The translations under genes and the position numbers were made by a program. A model generated the notes under the pieces. The model made no database searches, was not told the DNA's origin, and saw only the letters and a program-made list of their open reading frames with translations. Of a stretch of 25,685 nucleotides of DNA, positions 7,925 through 14,169 are shown in pieces. This DNA comes from CAYWNK01 sp047639615. Its GTDB lineage: Bacteria > Planctomycetota > UBA1135 > GCA-002686595. The stretch spans positions 1 to 25,685 of the forward strand of contig JBLIOL010000031.1 in assembly GCA_047639615.1 (NCBI GenBank), in the 5' to 3' direction. Position 1 is the first letter of the stretch. Each line of letters starts with the position of its first letter.

Positions 7925-8725
7925 TTAGTCCGTAGAGGCCTCGAAACCCGGCCGGAACAGGAGCTCGGCCACGATCAGAGCCATCAGCAGGCATAGGCTG
8001 AGCATGTGCACGGCGCCGGCGCCCACCAGGATCGGGATCATGGCGGCCGTGTCGCGGGCTAGCCACCAGCAGCTGAGGTCGACCAAGAGGCTGCCGCCGC
8101 AGAGCAGGGCGAGCAGGCCCACCAGGCCCGCGCCGAATCCTGTTGCCTGTGCCAGCAGCACGATCACCAGGGCGATCATGCCCATGGAGAGGGCATGGGT
8201 GTGGGTCGAGGCCAGGAGGATGTCCGTGTCGTTGGGCAGGATCTCGCGTGAGCTGGACACGGCCCTCACATCATCGAGGTAGCCCAGGAAGGGCTCGCTG
8301 CGCAGGCTCTCATCGGAGGTGGCGGCGTGGCAGTCGGCGCAGTGCATGTCGAGCAGGTCGGCGGGTACGGCGTCGCCTAGGTCCTCGTTGTCCCACTGCT
8401 GTGCGAGCTCGTTGCTATCGAGTTCGAGCCAGGCCAGGAGCGCGGCAAGGTCCGCTGCGGGCAGGGCTTCGCGTCCCTCCAGTTCGGACGGGTGGCCGGC
8501 CTCGAGGGCTACACGCAGGGGCGCATCTGTGCGTACACCGTGATAGGTGCCTTCGATGTCCACCAGGGTCAGGCCCGCTTGGCCGTCGCGCTTGCCGTGG
8601 TGTGACGACATGTGCAGCACGGCCGCGAGCTCGCCGCCGAGAATGACGAGGATCAGTAGCGCGATCGCTAGCCGCGAGAAGAGCGGCAGCGCGGCCAGGC
8701 GCCAGGGAGTGCTTGAGCTGCTCAT
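7925..8725 (-). CDS. Multi-pass membrane protein with CxxCH haem motif
   Basis: 266 residues. An N-terminal helix (about 18-38, AIALLILVILGGELAAVLHM) is followed by an extracytoplasmic stretch holding CADCH (Cys129, Cys132, His133), the covalent haem c attachment site. Three or four more helices follow (about 178-192, 198-220, 227-256). STHTHALSMG (His175, His177) starts the second helix group and His240 is in the last, so they may supply axial haem ligands. I do not recognise a named family; an electron-transfer role to or from the membrane is inferred. Its ATG overlaps the TGA of the upstream Gfo/Idh/MocA gene (ATGA, 8722-8725), so translation is probably coupled. Confidence 0.78.
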   Translation of the reverse strand: MSSSSTPWRLAALPLFSRLAIALLILVILGGELAAVLHMSSHHGKRDGQAGLTLVDIEGTYHGVRTDAPLRVALEAGHPSELEGREALPAADLAALLAWLELDSNELAQQWDNEDLGDAVPADLLDMHCADCHAATSDESLRSEPFLGYLDDVRAVSSSREILPNDTDILLASTHTHALSMGMIALVIVLLAQATGFGAGLVGLLALLCGGSLLVDLSCWWLARDTAAMIPILVGAGAVHMLSLCLLMALIVAELLFRPGFEASTD

Positions 8726-9957
8726 TCGGTTTTGAGGATGTCTTCCCCGATCAGGACTTCTTCGCCGCTAATCAAGGCCTTGTGGGTTTGGATCGCGACG
8801 GCGGCGGCACGCAGGCCTTCGTCTGCGCCGCAGACCACATTGGCCTCTTCGGTGATGCTCTTGAGGAAGGTCTCCATGCCGTAGTAGAGCGCCGGGTGCT
8901 CGAGGCCCACACCGTCGGTGAGCTTGCCCTGGGAGGCGAGCTTGGTGGCGTCGGCGATGAGCGTGATGCCCTCGTCGTTGTGGAACTGCTGACGGTTGGC
9001 GTAGACCTCCCAGCCTTGGGTGGCGGCGTCCGCCTCCTTGAACATCCAACCGTGGGACCAGGCCAGGCGCACGGAGCCCATGGTGCCGAGCAACTCCTCA
9101 TGCACTTCGCCGTAGGTGTTGCCCAGGGTGCCTTCCCAGGCGAGCTGCACGCCCTTGGGGAAGGTCAGCTGTGCGTGCACGGTGTCGGCCACGGTGCGTC
9201 CGTCCTTCCAAGCCTGCACGCTGCCGGTGGCGCGTACGGAGGTGGGGTACTGGCCCGTGTACCAATGCATCACGTCGAACTGGTGAATGCCTAACTCGCC
9301 GATCAGACCGAGGCTGAGCTCCGGATCCAGGCGCCAGTTGAGGCGCTTCTGGCGCTCCGGCTCGGAGGCGGGGATGACCCAGGAGTTCTTGACACGATGC
9401 TGGGCGCGCATGCTGATCACGTCTCGGATCGCGCCGGCTTTTACGAAGGTGCGCGCCAGGGTATAGACCGGGTTGGCGCGGCCGAGCAAGCCCGTCTGGA
9501 AGACGCTGCCGCTGGAGCGCGCCGCCTTGGCGATAGCGCGTGCGTCTTCCAGGGTGGTGGCCAGGGGTGCTTCGCAGTAGACGTGCTTACCTGCGGCGAG
9601 GGCTTCCTCTGCGGGCGCACGGTGCAGGTGTGAGGGCGTGGCCACGAGCACACCGTCCAGGTCCTTCTCCCCCTCGAGCATGGCCGCCAGGCTGGCGTAG
9701 AAGTTGGCGCCCTTCGCGCGTCGCTTGCTGGACTTCAGTCGGCGATCATCCAGATCGCAGACGGCGGCCATGGTCACGTCGGGGAACTTAGCCAGCTCGG
9801 CGAGGATGGCGCGGCCCTGACGGCCGGCGCCTACGAGGCCAAGCTTGACCGGTGCGGACAGGCGCACGGGACCAGCGAAGAGATGGGGCTGGAGGCTGAG
9901 GGCTAGGGCGCCGCCGGCGCTGGCCTTCAGTACGGAACGTCGGTTGGAACGGTGCAT
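8722..9957 (-). CDS. Tat-exported Gfo/Idh/MocA oxidoreductase with altered EKP motif
   Basis: 411 residues. The N-terminus has a twin-arginine signal (SNRRSVLKASAGG), so the folded enzyme with its nucleotide is exported. A Rossmann motif GLVGAGRQGR (about 40-49) and the two-domain order are those of the Gfo/Idh/MocA family, which oxidises or reduces sugars and sugar derivatives with NAD(P). The usual catalytic EKP is EAP here (CEAPLATT, Glu129-Ala130-Pro131). The usual DxGxHxxD block reads ELGIHQFD (Glu221, His225, Asp228). With the catalytic Lys absent, activity may be altered or lost. The start overlaps apbE by 31 bp, and the stop overlaps the membrane cytochrome gene by 4 bp. Confidence 0.9.
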   Translation of the reverse strand: MHRSNRRSVLKASAGGALALSLQPHLFAGPVRLSAPVKLGLVGAGRQGRAILAELAKFPDVTMAAVCDLDDRRLKSSKRRAKGANFYASLAAMLEGEKDLDGVLVATPSHLHRAPAEEALAAGKHVYCEAPLATTLEDARAIAKAARSSGSVFQTGLLGRANPVYTLARTFVKAGAIRDVISMRAQHRVKNSWVIPASEPERQKRLNWRLDPELSLGLIGELGIHQFDVMHWYTGQYPTSVRATGSVQAWKDGRTVADTVHAQLTFPKGVQLAWEGTLGNTYGEVHEELLGTMGSVRLAWSHGWMFKEADAATQGWEVYANRQQFHNDEGITLIADATKLASQGKLTDGVGLEHPALYYGMETFLKSITEEANVVCGADEGLRAAAVAIQTHKALISGEEVLIGEDILKTE

Positions 9958-10904
9958 CGCTGTTGGGCGGAGGTTTTGGACGCTGGCGTGGCCAGCCTGA
10001 TGATGGGATCGGCACCTGCGGGGATCGCGTGGTGCCGTTCGGACTTGGTGAAGCCGAGGGTTAGTAGCTCCACTTGATTGGGTAGGGCTAGGTCCTGGCC
10101 TGCGACCAGGGCGGCGGTGGAGTAGGCGTCGGCGGCGAGGGCGTCGCCGTGCGCTAGGGGCACGGCGATCGCTGCGCGGCGGGCGCCACGCGCGCTGTGG
10201 CCCGTGCGCGGGTCGAGCACATGACTCTCGGGCGCGTCTGCGCTGCCGGCGGTGCGGCCGCCTAGGTCGGAGAGCGAGAAGGCGGCGTTGGCTAGGTGCG
10301 CGATGGGCGCGTCCTGCTCCGGACCGAGCGCCACGCGCCAGGCGTCTTGGCGGGGGGGCGGGTCGAGGGCGAGTACGGTGCTGGTGCCGCCGTGCAGGAG
10401 GGCGCGCTGCACGCCGGCTTCGCGCAGGGCCTGCGCGGCCAGATCGAGGGCGTAGCCCTTGGCTACACCGCCTAGGTCAATGGCCACGCCGGCGCGTAGG
10501 AAGTGCACCTGCGGGGCGGACGGATTCACCTCTACCGCGCCACGCCAGCCGCCGCCGAAAGGCGCATCGGAAGCTGCGCCGTCACGGAACCCCAGCTGCT
10601 GCATGCGCTGGCCAAGACCCGGATCGAAAGCGCCATCCGTGAGCTTCACCAATTCGGCACAGCGCACGAGCAGTTCGTGGGTCTCGCCATCGATAGGGAT
10701 CGGGCCAGCGTCCGGGCCCAAACTCGCGGCGCGGTTTAGGTGTGCGATCACGCTGTCCTTGGCGAAGGCCGAGAGACGCTGGTGAGCGTCCTCGATCTCC
10801 GCCAAGGCAGCCTCTCCCGCTGCCCGCAGAAGGGCAGGGGATAGGTCATCCGCGAGGACCAGCTCGAAGCGGGTCCCCATGGCATGGATCGCAAGTTTCT
10901 GCAC
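9927..10904 (-). CDS. apbE: FAD:protein FMN transferase (ApbE)
   Basis: 325 residues. ApbE takes FMN from FAD and links it to Ser or Thr of extracytoplasmic redox proteins. Family blocks are AMGTRFEL (8-15), LSAFAKDSVIAHLNR (44-58), GAFDPGLG (91-98), VAIDLGGVAKGYALDLA (140-156), HGGTSTVLAL (171-180), SHVLDPRTG (227-235) and the metal-site region ADAYSTAALV (258-267). The start is GTG at 10904; only a weak GGA precedes it. There is no signal peptide, although many ApbE proteins are exported; the enzyme may act on the cytoplasmic side or use another route. It begins 12 bp after the upstream Gfo/Idh/MocA stop. No protein in the window was seen to carry an FMN-binding domain as its target. Confidence 0.92.
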   Translation of the reverse strand: MQKLAIHAMGTRFELVLADDLSPALLRAAGEAALAEIEDAHQRLSAFAKDSVIAHLNRAASLGPDAGPIPIDGETHELLVRCAELVKLTDGAFDPGLGQRMQQLGFRDGAASDAPFGGGWRGAVEVNPSAPQVHFLRAGVAIDLGGVAKGYALDLAAQALREAGVQRALLHGGTSTVLALDPPPRQDAWRVALGPEQDAPIAHLANAAFSLSDLGGRTAGSADAPESHVLDPRTGHSARGARRAAIAVPLAHGDALAADAYSTAALVAGQDLALPNQVELLTLGFTKSERHHAIPAGADPIIRLATPASKTSAQQRCTVPTDVPY

Positions 10905-10916
10905 AGTTCCGGAGAA

Positions 10917-12230
10917 CTAGGCGGGCGAGGCGGTCAGTGTCTCGGGGTCGAAGACCCAGGCCTTGCCGGTCCACATGGAGCGCGTGGCCAGATCGACGAT
11001 GATCATCACCTGGGTAGCCAGGTCCACTTGACTGACGTTCTGCTCGCGGGAGCGCACGCACTGCAGCCAGTTCAGGCGCAGGGCCGGTTGCTCGTGAACC
11101 TTCGGGCATTCGAAGGTCTCGGCGTCGATGTCGTCGACCCAGTGGCGCTCGGGGCGCAGCACGCAATCGTTGCTGCCCAGGTAGAGGTTGCCCTGGTGAC
11201 CGCGGATCATGGTCTCGAGACCCTTCTCGTTGGCGGTGGAACCGGCCACGATCATGGTGTGGGACTTCTCGAACTCGACCGTCAGGAAGACCTGGTCGTG
11301 GTTCTCCATGGTCTGGTCCACGTAGTGGCCACCGGAGGCGGTCACGCGCGTAGGCCAACCGCGGTCGAGGGCGAACATCATGGGCGTCATCATGTGCACC
11401 AAGAGATCGCCGATGACGCCGGTGGAGTACTTCTTATAGCGACGCCAGCGGTGGTAGATCTCGGTGTCGAATTCGGCGGGGCCGAGGGGCCCGCACCAAC
11501 GCTCCCAGTCGAGCATCTCACCCGGCACAACCTCGGGGTGAATGTGGTAGAGCCACTCACCCTTGAGCGAGTTGCGGCAGTAGCTGGTCTGGCTGAGGGT
11601 CGGCGTACCGATGACGCCCTCGGCGATGAGCTCCTTCGCCTTGTGATACTTCTTGAGCATCATGTACTGCGTTCCGACCTGCAGGCGCATGTGCGGATTT
11701 TGGTGCATGGTCGTGCGCAGCCAGAGAGCCTCCTCGATGGAGAGGGTCATGGGCTTCTCGCAGTACACATCCTTGCCGGCGGCGATGGCGTCCACCGCCA
11801 TGGTGGCGTGCCAGTGCTCGGGCGCGGCGATCAGCACGCAGTCGATGTCTTCGCGGGCGAGCAGGTCGTGGTAGTCGCGGTAGCCGTCGACTTGAACGCC
11901 GGGTTGGCGGGTGCGGGCCTTGGCCAGTTTCTCGTCCAACCACTTCTTGTTCACATCGCACAGGGCGACCACATCGAAGGCTTCTTCCTTAGCATCCCGC
12001 TGGCCCAGCATGGAGCTTAGGTGGCCCCCGCCCATGCCGCCGGTACCGATGATCGCGACGCGCAGGCGTCGGCCGTCTTCGATCGGGCCCTTGGGCGGTG
12101 CGCTGGGAACCTTGTGCTTGGCATTGCCGTCTTGGCCGGCAGCCATGGATCCCAAGGAGATGGCGCCTGCGGCGGTGCCGGCGGAGACGAGAAGGTCCCG
12201 TCGTGAGGGGGAGAATCGCGGTTGGTTCAT
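10917..12230 (-). CDS. Tat-exported Gfo/Idh/MocA family oxidoreductase
   Basis: 437 residues. A twin-arginine signal SPSRRDLLVSAG (7-18) directs export. Rossmann motif VAIIGTGGMGGG (58-69), canonical CEKPMT (Glu158-Lys159-Pro160) and GDLLVHMMTP with Asp275 and His279 mark an intact Gfo/Idh/MocA active site. The family acts on sugars, inositols and glycosides with tightly bound or soluble NAD(P). It is a different branch from the EAP-bearing paralogue two genes downstream. It is the first gene of the leftward run and divergent from the DUF1080 gene at 12347, a pairing that fits glycoside oxidation followed by keto-glycoside cleavage. No Shine-Dalgarno is visible before the ATG; the Tat signal fixes the start. 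Confidence 0.92.
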   Translation of the reverse strand: MNQPRFSPSRRDLLVSAGTAAGAISLGSMAAGQDGNAKHKVPSAPPKGPIEDGRRLRVAIIGTGGMGGGHLSSMLGQRDAKEEAFDVVALCDVNKKWLDEKLAKARTRQPGVQVDGYRDYHDLLAREDIDCVLIAAPEHWHATMAVDAIAAGKDVYCEKPMTLSIEEALWLRTTMHQNPHMRLQVGTQYMMLKKYHKAKELIAEGVIGTPTLSQTSYCRNSLKGEWLYHIHPEVVPGEMLDWERWCGPLGPAEFDTEIYHRWRRYKKYSTGVIGDLLVHMMTPMMFALDRGWPTRVTASGGHYVDQTMENHDQVFLTVEFEKSHTMIVAGSTANEKGLETMIRGHQGNLYLGSNDCVLRPERHWVDDIDAETFECPKVHEQPALRLNWLQCVRSREQNVSQVDLATQVMIIVDLATRSMWTGKAWVFDPETLTASPA

Positions 12231-12346
12231 GGGGGGGCTGAGTGGAAGCCGAGCGCGGCGCGGGGAAGAGTCCGAATCATACGCTGTCGCGGCCAGACCC
12301 GAAGGACCCTGGCAGGTATGGCGCGCTGCGCGTAGCGTGAGCAGCT
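12231..12346. promoter_or_regulatory. Divergent promoter region
   Basis: A 116-bp gap separates the starts of the leftward Gfo/Idh/MocA operon and the rightward DUF1080 gene. It must hold promoters for at least the two transcripts, and co-regulation is likely. I see no convincing -35/-10 pair and no clear operator palindrome. Confidence 0.4.
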
Positions 12347-13699
12347 ATGAAGCCCACCCGCTGCCTGTGTCTACTCGCCTTGCTCGCAATCACCCCCAGT
12401 GCATGGAGCGCGGCAAGCTACGGGCCTGTGCAGCAGGCTGCAGCTAGCTCCGCGCCCACGGATGGCTGGGTAAGCCTATTCGATGGCAAAACCCTGGAGG
12501 GGTGGACGCCTGTCGGAGGGCGCTACGACGGGAAGGCGATCTGGGAAGTAGCGGAAGGCAGCATTGTGGGGCGTGAGGGCCCTGGGAGTGCGGGAGGCCT
12601 GCTCTATACGGTGGATGAGTACGCCGACTTCGAGCTCGAGCTCGACGCTTGGATCACCTACCCCTTCGATTCAGGCGTCTTTGCGCGCATGGTGCCGAAG
12701 GCGCGCGGGGCGCAGATGACCCTCGACTACCGGCCCGGTGGTGAGATTGGAGGGGTTTATTCCGATGGCTGGTTGCTGCACAACCCGCAGGGTGAAGCGG
12801 CTTGGAAGCGCGACGAGTGGAACCGTGTACGGGTTTGGTGTGCGGGTCAGCCGATGGTGCTCAAGGCCTGGGTCAACGGAATCCTCGTGACCGACTTTCG
12901 CATCCCGGAAGGCGCCGGGACCTTCGCTCCTACGGGACGTATCGGTCTGCAAGTTCACGGCGGTGCCAACGCACCGGACGATGCGGTGGTCAAGTTCAAG
13001 GATGTGCGCGTGCGGCGCTTGCCTGAGGGCGCGGGCCAGGTCTTTAGCTCGGCAGCGGACGGGAGTCTGCGCCTGACGGCTGCCGGCGAAGCCATGGGTT
13101 GGCGTAGCCTGTTCAACGGGCGCGATCTGTGCGGCTGGAAAGCGGCCGGCGATGGCTCCGGCTACCGCGTGCGTGGCGGCCTGCTTGAGTTCCTCTACGC
13201 GGGGAGCTCGCCCTACCTCATGACTGAGCGCGACTATCGAGACTTCCACCTGCGCATGGATTTCCGGATCGGTTCCATGGCGAACTCGGGTCTGTACCTG
13301 CGCTCGGATCGCAAGGGGGGTAACCCCTCCTTCACCGGGGCTGAAATCCAAATCCTCGACGACCTTAACTGGGAGGCGAAGACAGGCTCGACGCTCAAGC
13401 CCTACCAGTTCAGCGGCGGGCTCTACGGCGCCAAGGCTCCGGGCCCCAAGGACGCGCTGCGACCCCTCGGTGAATGGAACACCTACGAGGTGATCTACCG
13501 CGGCTCGCGCTTGGCGGTGTTCCTAAATGGGCGCGTGCTTTACGACTTAGACACCCATGCGCTCGAGCCGGCCCAGGGCGCCGCCTTCGCCGAACGCGTG
13601 AAACAGGGCTTCATCGGCATGCAGCGCCATGCCCCTGGTGGCGAGGCGGTGGGTGACTCCTATGCGGCCTTCCGCAACATCTACCTGCGCGAGCTCTAG
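12347..13699 (+). CDS. Secreted protein with two DUF1080 (3-keto-disaccharide hydrolase) domains
   Basis: 450 residues. A signal peptide (MKPTRCLCLLALLAITPSAW, cut near SA-AS) precedes two copies of the DUF1080 concanavalin-like fold. The copies open with GWVSLFDGKTLEGWTP (about 40) and GWRSLFNGRDLCGWKA (about 253), and each ends with a VKFKDVRVRRL-like or AFRNIYLREL strand. The second copy is the more typical (SGLYLRS, GAEIQILDD, GEWNTYEV). The first is more diverged. Family members cleave 3-keto-glycosides made by partner dehydrogenases, outside the cytoplasm. Divergence from an exported Gfo/Idh/MocA gene supports that pairing. Which copy is active, and on which glycan, is not visible. Confidence 0.9.
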   Translation: MKPTRCLCLLALLAITPSAWSAASYGPVQQAAASSAPTDGWVSLFDGKTLEGWTPVGGRYDGKAIWEVAEGSIVGREGPGSAGGLLYTVDEYADFELELDAWITYPFDSGVFARMVPKARGAQMTLDYRPGGEIGGVYSDGWLLHNPQGEAAWKRDEWNRVRVWCAGQPMVLKAWVNGILVTDFRIPEGAGTFAPTGRIGLQVHGGANAPDDAVVKFKDVRVRRLPEGAGQVFSSAADGSLRLTAAGEAMGWRSLFNGRDLCGWKAAGDGSGYRVRGGLLEFLYAGSSPYLMTERDYRDFHLRMDFRIGSMANSGLYLRSDRKGGNPSFTGAEIQILDDLNWEAKTGSTLKPYQFSGGLYGAKAPGPKDALRPLGEWNTYEVIYRGSRLAVFLNGRVLYDLDTHALEPAQGAAFAERVKQGFIGMQRHAPGGEAVGDSYAAFRNIYLREL

Positions 13700-14042
13700 T
13701 CAGAGTGCGTAGATGGCGCGGCCGAGGTTAGCTGCGCGATACCTCAGGTGAGACACACTCCCACGGACAGGAGTGAATCTCCCTGGGCGGCGGCTTTGAC
13801 TCATCCACAGTTCAGGACACGGCCATGCCGGGCGAAAGAGCCCGTGTAGTTGCAACTAGTGATGATCTTGTTCGCTCCTGATCTTGTCATTGAGTCGCTC
13901 GCTCCTGAAAGGGAGTCGAGAGCAGAACTAGGGACAGGATCGTTGCGAGCGCCGATCGACCACCCCATCCCGCAGGGATGGTGGGAGGGGAAGAGGAACT
14001 TGGGAATGGGTTCCTCCAACCTCATGGGCGCTCCCTAGCGGT

Positions 14043-14095
14043 GCCTGCAACGGCCGGGAACGACGGACTCTTCGGAGTACGTGGTCGTGGCAGGC
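14043..14095. other. Nested hairpin, possible structured RNA
   Basis: Outer stem GCCTGC/GCAGGC (14043-14048, 14090-14095), middle stem CGAC/GTCG (14061-14064, 14084-14087) and inner stem ACTC/GAGT closed by a TTCG tetraloop (14067-14078) nest in order. The C(UUCG)G tetraloop is read on the plus strand. The stems are short, so chance cannot be excluded. Confidence 0.3.
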
Positions 14096-14110
14096 TCCAT
14101 GGAGCAAACA

Positions 14111-14140
14111 AGGGCGGAGACGAAGTATTGTCTCCGCCCT
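14111..14140 (-). terminator. Intrinsic terminator of the M14 peptidase gene
   Basis: A perfect 11-bp stem (AGGGCGGAGAC at 14111-14121 and its complement at 14130-14140) with an 8-nt loop lies 30 bp past the leftward stop at 14170. On the minus strand it is followed by TTGTTTG, a moderate U-tract. On the plus strand it is followed by AATTCTATT, so it may also stop rightward transcripts. Confidence 0.75.
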
Positions 14141-14169
14141 AATTCTATTCCGACCTAGTTTGCGGCCTG

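Larger units (their letters stand above)
13700..14169. other. Gene-free stretch with several hairpins
   Basis: 470 bp between the DUF1080 gene and the M14 gene, which converge. A weak 6-bp hairpin (13756-13761 with 13770-13775) may end the DUF1080 transcript. CGCTCCTGA occurs twice (13873-13881, 13900-13908). A CCATCCC/GGGATGG hairpin sits at 13966-13981. A nested structure lies at 14043-14095. The M14 terminator is at 14111-14140. Short ORFs here (62 and 74 codons on opposite strands) show no recognisable family and are not called. Confidence 0.5.

Noticed and set aside
10884..12020. 378-codon plus-strand frame opposite Gfo/Idh/MocA no. 2
   Set aside because: No recognisable domain; the minus strand carries a Tat signal, Rossmann motif and EKP.
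13801..14038. Two short opposed ORFs (74 and 62 codons) in the gene-free stretch
   Set aside because: No family resemblance, no ribosome site and mutual overlap; more likely non-coding.
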